Part shown: positions 1 through 7,307 of the stretch, piece by piece
How the letters are laid out: each line of letters starts with the position of its first letter
Numbering within the stretch: position 1 is the stretch's first letter
Source of the DNA: Micromonospora cabrerizensis
Lineage (GTDB): Bacteria; Actinomycetota; Actinomycetes; Mycobacteriales; Micromonosporaceae
Direction of reading: 5' to 3'
DNA length: 64,000 bases
Assembly (NCBI RefSeq): GCF_022230955.1
Contig: NZ_JAKKFI010000044.1
Coordinates: 1-64,000 of the forward strand
The notes under the pieces: model-generated
What the model was told of the DNA's origin: nothing
The model's input: only the letters and a program-made list of their open reading frames with translations
Databases searched by the model: none
Program-made: the position numbers and the translations under genes

Positions 1-100
1 GCGGGAGCCGGGCGCGGATGGCCCAGGAGCCGAGCGAGCGAAGCCCGGGTGGCCCAGGAGCCGAGCGAGCGTGGCCCAGGAGCCCAGGAGCCCAGGTGGC
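1..100. repeat. short direct repeats at left edge
   Basis: A 22-bp unit (TGGCCCAGGAGCCGAGCGAG plus CG) occurs at 19-40 and 50-71, then decays into CCCAGGAG/CCCAGG copies to about 100. I see no convincing gene in 1-147 on either strand; apparent reading frames here are repeat translations. The stretch is the downstream side of the small gene ending at 148. Confidence 0.75.
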
Positions 101-147
101 CTGGCGGCCGGGTCGCTGGGTCGTCGGGTCGGGCGGGAGGGCACGTG

Positions 148-333
148 TCAGGTCGACTGACGGTCGTCCGGCTCAGGTGCCTGGTCCTGCTCGGAAGGGG
201 CGTCGTCCGGCACCCGGGCGTCGTCGTCGGTCAACGCGTCGTCCGACGGCTTGCTGTCGTCGCCGAGCCGACGTTCGGCCTCCCGGACCTCCTGATCCAG
301 CCTGGGGTTCTCCTCGTCGGGACCGTGCGACAT
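148..333 (-). CDS. small acidic hypothetical protein
   Basis: This encodes a 61-residue, very hydrophilic protein beginning MSHGPDEENPRLDQEV and rich in Asp, Glu, Ser and Pro, with a low-complexity acidic tail. There is no signal peptide or membrane segment, so a soluble and probably disordered protein is expected. The ATG at 333 is chosen because GGAGG lies about 6 bases before it; a longer frame upstream runs straight into tandem repeats and is not credible. I do not recognise a family and cannot assign a function. The promoter region is made almost entirely of 24-bp repeats (353-442), which is odd. Confidence 0.6.
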   Translation of the reverse strand: MSHGPDEENPRLDQEVREAERRLGDDSKPSDDALTDDDARVPDDAPSEQDQAPEPDDRQST

Positions 334-352
334 GACGACCTCCATCGGACGC

Positions 353-442
353 GACCGGGGACCTCCGAGCACCCACGACCGGGCACCTCCGAGGCACCCA
401 CGACCGGGGACCTCCGAGCACCCACGACCGGGCACCTCCGAC
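353..442. repeat. 24-bp tandem repeat, four copies
   Basis: The unit GACCGGGGACCTCCGAGCAC+CCAC recurs at 353, 377 (25 bp), 402 and 426 (partial). Copies alternate between GGGG and GGGC at one position, suggesting that a two-unit block duplicated. It begins 19 bp upstream of the small gene starting at 333 on the minus strand, so it occupies that gene's promoter/leader region. Confidence 0.85.
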
Positions 443-580
443 TACCCGGCCTGACGGCGGGGACACCGGTACACGGTGCGCCGCCGCGCACCAAGAGGAT
501 CAGCTGTCGTCGGCGACCCGGGAACCCACGGCCCTGAAAACAGGCGGCTGCCTCGATCGCGAAGGTCGCATCGGGACCGG

Positions 581-667
581 GTACCGAGCGGTTGGCTGGG
601 TACCGAGCGGTCGGCTGGGTACCGAGCGGTCGGCTGGGTACCGAGCGGTCGGCTGGGTACCGAGCGC
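581..667. repeat. 19-bp tandem repeat, about 4.6 copies
   Basis: GTACCGAGCGGTCGGCTGG repeats with an exact 19-bp period at 581, 600, 619, 638 and 657. The first copy has one change (GTTGG) and the last is truncated. The 443-732 interval holds no supported gene, only this minisatellite and GC-rich flanks. Confidence 0.9.
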
Positions 668-732
668 CGGGCCGGCCGGCGAGCGCGCCGGGCTGGAGCC
701 CAGGAGCGTTGCCGGCCCGGCCCGGAGCCGGA

Positions 733-954
733 TCAGCGCTGCTTTAGCTCGCGCCAGGAAGGGTGGGTGCCGCGCCAGGCGTCGGCGAGGATGGCCGCCG
801 AGGCCCGGCTGGGGCACTGCTGCACCCGCTCACGACCCGACGCCCCACCGATCTGGGCGCGGACCTCCCAACCCTGCCCGTCAGTACGGATATACACGTC
901 CCGGCGCCCGCGCGGGGTCGTGTCTCCGTTCCACCAGTGCTCCTCGACCTTCAT
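733..954 (-). CDS. small hypothetical protein, leaderless mRNA likely
   Basis: A 73-residue protein starting MKVEEHWWNGDTTPRGRRDV, with a compact N-terminal half that looks like beta strands (VYIRTDGQGWEVRAQIGG) and a basic, Trp-containing C-terminus ending WRGTHPSWRELKQR. It has no signal peptide or transmembrane segment. I recall similar small proteins in Micromonospora but know no function. No Shine-Dalgarno precedes the ATG at 954. Instead an extended -10-like box lies so close that transcription would start almost at the ATG. The longer upstream frame lacks a better start and is less protein-like. Confidence 0.7.
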   Translation of the reverse strand: MKVEEHWWNGDTTPRGRRDVYIRTDGQGWEVRAQIGGASGRERVQQCPSRASAAILADAWRGTHPSWRELKQR

Positions 955-961
955 TCGCCGA

Positions 962-971
962 CCGTATAGCA
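962..971 (-). promoter_or_regulatory. candidate extended -10 box
   Basis: Read on the minus strand this is TGCTATACGG, a TGn-TATACG extended -10. Its 3' edge is about 8 bases from the ATG at 954, which would give a leaderless transcript. That agrees with the absence of a ribosome binding site there. The local AT content is well above background. Confidence 0.4.
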
Positions 972-1111
972 ATTTTTGCGTCGAGGGTACGGCGCAGGCG
1001 GGTGGATACCAGGGCGATAGCCATAATTCAGGCGTACTTCGACCGATCCGGTGACGGGGAGGAACCGCGATGGCGGATCCTCCCCGTCCTGAGTGGCGGA
1101 TCAGGCTGTTA

Positions 1112-3136
1112 TCAGATATCGCTGAACGCACCGGCCAGGGCATTGGCCAAGGCGTCCTGCCCCGAGGGGCTGGGGTGCGGCGAACCACCCTCCTGAGTGA
1201 TCTGGATGTCACTGGGAGTGAAGGGTGGCGGCGTTGCCACCCGGACAGCCGGGTCGAACGGGACGCCGAGCTGGATAGCCCAGTTGAGATCGTTGATCAC
1301 ACCCCGCACGGTGCCCACCCAGAGCGGATCGATCAGCGGTTGCAGTGTCGACACCGGCGCCTCCGGCAGGTACGAGTGCACCCCGGTCGGCAGGAACGAC
1401 TTCAGCTTGGCCCAGGCGTACAGGCCGACGTCGACGTTCGCCGGGGTGATGTCGTAGTACAGCATCCACACCACCTTGTCGGCGCCGGCGCCCAACAGCG
1501 AGTTGACGATCCTGGTGGCGTCGCCGGTGATGCCCGCGTACTGGGCCGGGCCGTTGTAGCGCGGCACACCGATGTTGACGTAGTAGTCCTCGCCGACCGG
1601 CAGGTCGAGCCAGAAGTTGCAGCCGCCACCATTGGTGACGATGCCGGCCTTGCCGCCCACGGCCGCCCACTCGAAGCGGAACACGCCGTACGGGTCCAGT
1701 GTCTCCGCCGCGAACTCGAGACCGCGGCACATGGCCAGCCGGGTCAGCACGGTGGTCCAGTTGGTGTTGTTCACGCCGCCGGTGGTGGCGTGGTACGCGT
1801 TGTGCCCGTCCGCCTTGGCCTTCGCGATCCGGGCGGTGGCGAGGCCGAGCGGGCTGGCCACCCGACCCCAGGCGTTGCCGCAGGCGTCGGGGCCGGCACG
1901 ACCGGCGATGATGTCGCCGGTGCCGTACCCGGTGCGCGCGTAGTTGTCGTAGTCGACGACGCTGCCGTCCATGTCGAAGTAGCGCCGGCCGTAGCTGTAG
2001 ACGCCGTTGTTGCCGGGCATACCTCGACCGTCGGACGAGGTCATCTGGCAGCCGGGGCCCACACCGAAGCCGAACTGGTGGTGCGACGAGCTGATCGAGT
2101 CCCCGGTGAGGGTCAGGACCGTGTCGTCCGAGACCGTCTGCACCTCACGGCAGCGGATCCGGTCCTTGTTCGCGTCCACCAGCGTCGGGTTGCCGCTCAC
2201 GTTCGGGCATCCGGTCGGCGGCGGGGGTGGTGGTGGAGGCGGTCCACCGGTGGGTCCGGTGGGCGGGTCGGTCGGCGGCGGGTCGGTGGGCGACGCCGAT
2301 TCGCTGGGCGACGCCGAGTCGGACGGGGAGGCGCTGCCGGACGGCGAGGTGCTCTCCGACGGCGAGGCCGTCCCGGACGGCGACGCGCTGTCCGACGGCG
2401 ACGCACTGTCCGACGGCGACGCACTGTCCGACGGAGAGGCGCTGTCCGACGGCGAAGCACTGTCCGACGGCGACGCACTGTCCGACGGGGACGCACTGTC
2501 CGAGGGAGACGCACTGTCCGAGGGAGACGCACTGTCCGAGGGAGAGGCAGTGTCCGACGGTGAGGCGGTCCCGGACGGTGACGTCGTACCCGAGGGAGAG
2601 CTGCTGCCCGACGGCGAGGCACTGCCGGACGGGCAGGGCGTGCCGGTCGGTGACGCCGTGGAGGTGGGCGACCCGGTGGGCGACGCCGTCGACGTGGGTG
2701 CCGTCGCGCTCGCGTCGGGCGCCCCCTGCGCGACCGCCTCCGCCGACATCGGCGGCCGGGTCTCCCGGGTCGGCGAGGTCGAGGCCGACGGCGACTCCGT
2801 GGGGTCGGGGCAGCCGGTGGCTGCGGCGGCATTGTGGGTACGGATCTGCGTGAGCCGTGCCTCGACCTCGGCCGGGAGTTTCCCGCCCGGCTTGACGCAC
2901 GGGTCGAGCAGCCAGGTCGTGCCCTCCAGCTCGCGGGTGCACGGTGGGGCGTCGTACGACACCGGCTCCGGCTTGGCGACCACGGGGGTGGACGGGGCAC
3001 CGCCGGCGGTCGGAGCGACCAGCGTGGTGGCCAGGGCCACCACCACCGCCACCCCGATGGCGAAGAAAGCATTGTGGACGTGGACTGACCTGGTGGGTCG
3101 CGGTCCTGGCGGCCCGCTCGTATCCAGTTGGCTCAT
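1112..3136 (-). CDS. secreted SGNH/GDSL-type hydrolase with SPSD-repeat linker
   Basis: A 674-residue exported esterase-like protein. One hydrophobic segment (about residues 25-45, AFFAIGVAVVVALATTLVA) acts as signal or anchor. It is followed by a Cys-containing ~70-residue region, a long Ser-Pro-Asp/Gly/Glu repeat linker (about 130-290), a proline stretch, and a C-terminal SGNH hydrolase domain. The domain opens with LTLTGDSISSSHHQ (nucleophile block) and closes with SPHPSPSGQDALANAL, matching the family's DxxH-type end block. The substrate is probably an acyl or acetyl ester, but specificity is not visible. The ATG at 3136 is preferred over a site 27 bases upstream because TGGAGGAC stands just before it. 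The low-complexity linker is consistent with wall or extracellular display. Confidence 0.8.
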   Translation of the reverse strand: MSQLDTSGPPGPRPTRSVHVHNAFFAIGVAVVVALATTLVAPTAGGAPSTPVVAKPEPVSYDAPPCTRELEGTTWLLDPCVKPGGKLPAEVEARLTQIRTHNAAAATGCPDPTESPSASTSPTRETRPPMSAEAVAQGAPDASATAPTSTASPTGSPTSTASPTGTPCPSGSASPSGSSSPSGTTSPSGTASPSDTASPSDSASPSDSASPSDSASPSDSASPSDSASPSDSASPSDSASPSDSASPSDSASPSGTASPSESTSPSGSASPSDSASPSESASPTDPPPTDPPTGPTGGPPPPPPPPPTGCPNVSGNPTLVDANKDRIRCREVQTVSDDTVLTLTGDSISSSHHQFGFGVGPGCQMTSSDGRGMPGNNGVYSYGRRYFDMDGSVVDYDNYARTGYGTGDIIAGRAGPDACGNAWGRVASPLGLATARIAKAKADGHNAYHATTGGVNNTNWTTVLTRLAMCRGLEFAAETLDPYGVFRFEWAAVGGKAGIVTNGGGCNFWLDLPVGEDYYVNIGVPRYNGPAQYAGITGDATRIVNSLLGAGADKVVWMLYYDITPANVDVGLYAWAKLKSFLPTGVHSYLPEAPVSTLQPLIDPLWVGTVRGVINDLNWAIQLGVPFDPAVRVATPPPFTPSDIQITQEGGSPHPSPSGQDALANALAGAFSDI
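2280..2660 (-). repeat. 18-bp in-frame repeat array (SASPSD linker)
   Basis: The linker of the SGNH hydrolase consists of about 18-bp units coding for SASPSD, with variants SASPSG, TASPSE and SASPTD. The most uniform run is about 2380-2560. Synonymous and Asp/Glu variants between copies suggest expansion by slippage or unequal exchange. The opposite strand is open throughout, which explains long spurious frames there. Confidence 0.85.
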
Positions 3137-3171
3137 GCCGTCCTCCAGGGGACTGAAAGGCACCGGTAGGT

Positions 3172-3202
3172 GTTACCGCACGGTAGGCAGGCGTGCGGTA
3201 AC
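3172..3202. promoter_or_regulatory. perfect 10-bp inverted repeat
   Basis: GTTACCGCAC (3172-3181) and GTGCGGTAAC (3193-3202) are exact inverted arms around an 11-nt centre. It lies 36 bp upstream of the SGNH hydrolase start and 22 bp past the stop of the LuxR-type gene. It could be an operator for the hydrolase or a U-tract-less terminator for the regulator; nearby GGTAG motifs make the operator reading attractive. Confidence 0.55.
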
Positions 3203-3224
3203 CCGGTAGATCAGTCGTCCTTAC

Positions 3225-5897
3225 CTACTGTGGAGAGCGGATCGCACCCGGTGACCTGTACCCCGCGCCCGGTTGGTCGTGGCCGAGCACCACCGCCAGC
3301 TCGTGACGATTGCGGACGCCGAGCTTGGTGAAGACCCGGGCCAGGTTGTTGTTGACGGTGTTGACCGAGAGCCCCAGGCGGTCGGCGATGCTGCGGCTCG
3401 GCAGGGCCACCGCGAGCAGGGCGACGTCGCGCTCCCGGCGGGTCAGCGTCGCCTGCTCGGCACCCGGAGCAGTCGCGGCGAGCAGTGGCGTCCGGACGGG
3501 CCGACATTTTTGGGCCAACGTCGCGGCCCGCTGCGCCACCGCCACCCGGGGCCGGCCGTGTCGGGCGTACGCGCGGGCGGCGGCGCCGAGCACCTCCGCC
3601 GCGAGCAGGGTGTGCCCACGGGCGACGAGGTCGTCCGCCGCCGTCTCCAGCGTTTCCCCGTCCTCGCGGAGGAGGCCGTCGGCCGCGCTGGCGAGCGTGG
3701 ACGCCAACCCGCCGAGGTGTCCGGCGAGGTCGACCAGCCGGTCCCGTACCGGCTCCGGCGCGCCCAGCCGAGCGCACTCGTAGAGCGCGACCGCCTCGAT
3801 GGTGGGCTGCTCGCTGCCCCGGGCCAGGTCGGCGGCGTTGCGGGCGGTACGGATCGCGGCGGTGAGGTCGCCCTCGGCCGCCTCCACCCAGGCGCGGTTC
3901 AGCTCGACCCACGGGTGGAAGATCCGGTTGGCGGCGCGCTCCCGGGCGTCGGCGGCGGCCAGCCACCGGCGGGCGCCGGGCACGTCACCGGCCAGGGCTC
4001 GGACGCCGGCCAGCTCGGCCCAGTAGGTGCGCACCAGGTGGTACTGGTCGTTCTCCTCCACCAGTGCGATGGCTTCCCGCAGGTCGGCCTCGGCGGCGGC
4101 GAGGCGACCCTGGGTCTTGCCGATGATGCCCCGGAACCCCGCCCACACGGCGACCATCCCCCGCGCGTCGCTGGCGACCGCGTCGCGGTAGCCCTGATCG
4201 GCCAGCTCGGCTGCCCCGGTCAGCTCCCCGGCGGCATAGCGGGCGTAGCAGAGCCCCAACCCGACCTGGGCCTCGTTCCACGGCAGCCGCTCCGGCTCGG
4301 CGGCGAGCACCGCGCGGCCCCGCTCGGCCAGCTCCGCCGCGAGCCCGAGTCGGCCGAGCATCCCGGCCGCCGAGGCAGCGCCCATGGTCGCCCAACTGGC
4401 GGCGCGTACGCCGATGTCGGGTCGGGTCAGCACGGCCTGGCCGACGTCCAGCGCCGCCTCGCATCGTCCGTCGTAGAACAGCACCCACGACCGGGTGGCC
4501 TCGGTCAGGTCGTGGCCCGGCGAGCCGGCCGGCACCATCGCCAACGTCTCGTGTGCCTCGTCGATCCGGTCCAGGCCCCAGTAGAGCAGCCCGGCGCGGG
4601 TGATCGCCCAGATGGCGAGCCGCTTGCTGCCGGGCGGCGGGGCCGGCGGCAGCATGTCGAACGCCTCCTGGCTGCGCGCCTGGTACTGCAACACCCGGGC
4701 CAGCAGCCATTGTGCCTCCCAGCCCTGCTCCGCGTCGTAGGCGGTGCGGGCCAACCGCTCGGCCAGGTCGATGTCGAACCGGTCGATGGCCTGGCGGGCG
4801 GCGGCCAGCGCGATGCCCGGGTGGCGGACGCTGCCGGAGCGTAGCTGCCACACCCCGGCGACCAGCGCGTCGTCGCGGCGGCGCAGCGGCATACTGGCGA
4901 GCACGTCGGCGAGCTGCCCGAAGACCGTCCGCGAGCGGCTGGCCGGCATACTGGCCCGCAGCGCCTCGCCGTAGAGCGGGTGGGCCATCCGCAGGGCCGT
5001 ACGGGCGCCGGAGCGTTCCGCGACCGCCATGCCGCTGCGTTCGGCTGCCTCGATGGCGGCGGAGTCGGTGAACCGTTCCAGCAGGGTCAGGGAGAGCGGT
5101 TCGCCGCAGGCGACCACCTCCAGCACCTGGCGGGCGGCTGGCTCCAGGGCGCGCAGCCGGGCGCTGACCAGCTCGGCCAACCGGGGGCTGCCCGAGGCGG
5201 TGCCACGCCACCGCCAGACCCCGCGCGACTCGACCAGCCCTCCGGTGTCCATCGCGTCGGCCAGCAGCTCCCGCAGCAGCAGGGGGTTGCCGTCGGCGAG
5301 GCGCGTGAGCCGGCGACGGCTGATCGCGTCGAGCGGACCGGGTGCGGCCTCGTCGAGCAGGTGGTCCACCGCGGTCGCCGGCAGCGGGCGTACGTCCAGT
5401 CGGCGGCCGGAACCGGCCCACAGTGAGGTGAGCGCGTCGGAGAGCGGCTCACCGGAGCGGACGGTCGCCACCGCGGTCGCCAGGCCGTGCACGGCGAGCT
5501 GGTGCAGCAGCCCCGCCGAGGGCTCGTCCAGCAGGTGCGCGTCGTCGATGCCGATCAGCACCGGACGACCGCCGCCGCGCCGGGCGAAGTCGCGCTCGAC
5601 GCTGACGACCAGCCCCACCGGGTCGGCGCGGGGTCGGGTCGGCGCGGGAATCAGGTGGGAGACGGCCCCGAACGGGATGGACCGGGCGGCCCCGGTCGCG
5701 GAGACCCAGTGACACTCCACGCCGTCCCCGGCGGCCCGTGTCATCGCCTCGCGCAGCAGTCGAGTCTTGCCCACCCCGGCGTCGCCGACGAGGACCAGGC
5801 CGGGCAGTTGCGCCGACACGACGTCCTCGATGGACTTCAACTCGTCGTCGCGGCCCACGAGTGGCCACTCGCCACGTGCCGGCATACCGACGCTCAC
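3225..5897 (-). CDS. LuxR-family (LAL-type) ATPase transcriptional regulator
   Basis: An 890-residue regulator of the large ATP-binding LuxR type. The N-terminus has an AAA-like NTPase with Walker A GDAGVGKT (about residue 38) and a Walker B-like block LIGIDDAHLLDEPSAG. The middle is an Ala/Leu-rich helical region resembling TPR repeats. The C-terminus carries a LuxR helix-turn-helix (LTRRERDVALLAVALPSRSI, then LGLSVNTVNNNLARVFTKLG). Such proteins usually sense a small ligand or protein and activate nearby genes. The adjacent secreted SGNH hydrolase, 88 bp downstream on the same strand, is a candidate target, but this is inference. The start is uncertain: GTG at 5897 behind CGAGGGCGAG, or ATG at 5885. 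The C-terminal ~20 residues after the HTH look unstructured. Confidence 0.9.
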   Translation of the reverse strand: MSVGMPARGEWPLVGRDDELKSIEDVVSAQLPGLVLVGDAGVGKTRLLREAMTRAAGDGVECHWVSATGAARSIPFGAVSHLIPAPTRPRADPVGLVVSVERDFARRGGGRPVLIGIDDAHLLDEPSAGLLHQLAVHGLATAVATVRSGEPLSDALTSLWAGSGRRLDVRPLPATAVDHLLDEAAPGPLDAISRRRLTRLADGNPLLLRELLADAMDTGGLVESRGVWRWRGTASGSPRLAELVSARLRALEPAARQVLEVVACGEPLSLTLLERFTDSAAIEAAERSGMAVAERSGARTALRMAHPLYGEALRASMPASRSRTVFGQLADVLASMPLRRRDDALVAGVWQLRSGSVRHPGIALAAARQAIDRFDIDLAERLARTAYDAEQGWEAQWLLARVLQYQARSQEAFDMLPPAPPPGSKRLAIWAITRAGLLYWGLDRIDEAHETLAMVPAGSPGHDLTEATRSWVLFYDGRCEAALDVGQAVLTRPDIGVRAASWATMGAASAAGMLGRLGLAAELAERGRAVLAAEPERLPWNEAQVGLGLCYARYAAGELTGAAELADQGYRDAVASDARGMVAVWAGFRGIIGKTQGRLAAAEADLREAIALVEENDQYHLVRTYWAELAGVRALAGDVPGARRWLAAADARERAANRIFHPWVELNRAWVEAAEGDLTAAIRTARNAADLARGSEQPTIEAVALYECARLGAPEPVRDRLVDLAGHLGGLASTLASAADGLLREDGETLETAADDLVARGHTLLAAEVLGAAARAYARHGRPRVAVAQRAATLAQKCRPVRTPLLAATAPGAEQATLTRRERDVALLAVALPSRSIADRLGLSVNTVNNNLARVFTKLGVRNRHELAVVLGHDQPGAGYRSPGAIRSPQ

Positions 5898-5983
5898 CTC
5901 GCCCTCGGGGCAGCCCTGCCACCCACCCTATGGGCTTCTCCGGCACCTCCGCTCGATGGCGGTCGATGACCGGTGCGGGCCAC

Positions 5984-7087
5984 TCACCCCTGTGCGGTGA
6001 GCAGGTAGTCGTCGGCTTCCGGGCTCCAGCGCAGGTCGACCACTCCCTCGGTGGCGGCGGCCTTGCAGAACTGGAGGAAGCTGCGGTAGCCGAGCTTCTT
6101 CTCGCTGAAGTCGGGGCGGGCCCGGCGAAGCTGGTTCTTCAAGCCGGACAGCGCCACCGGGTTTCCGCTGCTGCCCAGCTCGGCCACCACACCGCGGAGC
6201 AGCCCGAAGGCCACCTCCCGGTCGCCGTGCTCGGGCAGCGAGACCTCCGGGTCACCCTTGGCGGGGCCCTCGGCCAGCTCGATCACGGTCTGCTCGGCGA
6301 GGTGCCGCAGCAGTTCCCCGAAGGTGCGGAAGCCGTAGTCGGACTCACTGAACGTCGGGTCCTTGCGCAGCAGGGTGCGCTTGAGCCGGGAGGCGGTGAC
6401 CTCACCGTTGGCGCTGCCCTGTAGCCCGGCCACGGTCTGGGCGACCAGCACGGCGAGTGCGTCGACGTCCCGGCCGGGCTCCTCCCCGGCGGGCCGACGG
6501 TCCACCTCGGGCTCGCGCTCTCGCTCCCGCTCGAGCTCCTGCTCCGGCGGGCGTTGGTCCGTGCCGGCCGGCCGGCTGGAACGGCCCCGCCGGCTGCGGG
6601 TCGGTGGGATGTCCACGCCCTCCAGCCGGTCGTAGTAGAGGAACTCGTCGCAGGCCGGCGGGAGCAACGCCGACGTGGACCCCTCGACCCCGACACCGAT
6701 GACCCGCTTGTTCAGCTCGCGGAGCTTGTGCACGAGAGGGGTGAAGTCGCTGTCGCCGCTACAGATCACGAAGGTGGAGATGTAGTCGCGTTCGAAGGCC
6801 AGCTCGATCGCGTCGACGGCCATCTTGATGTCCGCGGCGTTCTTACGGGACGCGCCCATCCGTTGCGGGATCTCGATCAGCTCGACGTGCGACCGGGTGA
6901 GCATCCGGCGGTCCTCGTCGAAGTACGACCAGTCGGCGTACGCCCGGCGGACCACCACGCGACCTCGTTCGGCCAGCGCGTCCGCGATGGGCCGGAAGTC
7001 GAAATCCGCGCCGCCACGGTGGTCGCGTGCGCCCAGCGCGAGGTTTTCGTAGTCGAGGAAAAGGGCGATCCGGTCTTCTTGATCCAC
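5984..7087 (-). CDS. NYN-domain (PIN-like) nuclease with two OST-HTH/LOTUS domains
   Basis: A 367-residue soluble protein. The N-terminal NYN/PIN-like domain (about 1-160) has the typical acidic active-site pattern: IALFLDYENLALGA near the start, KMAVDAIELA in the middle and ICSGDSDFTPLVHKLRE later. An acidic/Arg-rich linker follows, then two OST-HTH (LOTUS) domains, the first containing SASDYGFRTFGELL-like sequence (SESDYGFRTFGELLRHL) and the second SEKKLGYRSFLQFCKAA. By family, the NYN part is a probable RNase and LOTUS domains bind RNA, so a role in RNA turnover or quality control is likely; the substrate is unknown. The GTG at 7087 (VDQEDRIALF) is chosen because the conserved domain begins immediately after it; upstream residues are unlike the family. 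Confidence 0.85.
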   Translation of the reverse strand: MDQEDRIALFLDYENLALGARDHRGGADFDFRPIADALAERGRVVVRRAYADWSYFDEDRRMLTRSHVELIEIPQRMGASRKNAADIKMAVDAIELAFERDYISTFVICSGDSDFTPLVHKLRELNKRVIGVGVEGSTSALLPPACDEFLYYDRLEGVDIPPTRSRRGRSSRPAGTDQRPPEQELEREREREPEVDRRPAGEEPGRDVDALAVLVAQTVAGLQGSANGEVTASRLKRTLLRKDPTFSESDYGFRTFGELLRHLAEQTVIELAEGPAKGDPEVSLPEHGDREVAFGLLRGVVAELGSSGNPVALSGLKNQLRRARPDFSEKKLGYRSFLQFCKAAATEGVVDLRWSPEADDYLLTAQG

Positions 7088-7307
7088 GGGGGTCAGCCTA
7101 CGCCCGGCCGTGAGCTGGGCGGGGCAGGCAACGCGGGACATCTCAACTCGACAACCGTCCATTTCTTGCGGCCCTATAGCCCGTTATTTTCATTGTTCGA
7201 TAGGCGTCTTGCAGTGCGATGTCTGGTGCTGCATCATGACGATCAATGTCGGGCGTCGGGGGAACGCCGGGCGGACCTCCACCACCACCCACTCAGGAGG
7301 GTCACCG

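Noticed and set aside
581..667. CRISPR-like array
   Set aside because: Units are directly abutting with no spacers and only 19 bp; same logic rejects the arrays at 353 and 61543.
1070..2563. Long plus-strand open frame (about 500 codons) across the SGNH hydrolase
   Set aside because: It is antisense to the repeat linker and catalytic domain; the translation is Arg/Val-rich low complexity and has no ribosome site.
3273..4844. Long plus-strand frame opposite the LuxR-type regulator
   Set aside because: A GC-bias shadow; the minus-strand gene has clear ATPase and HTH motifs, this frame has none.
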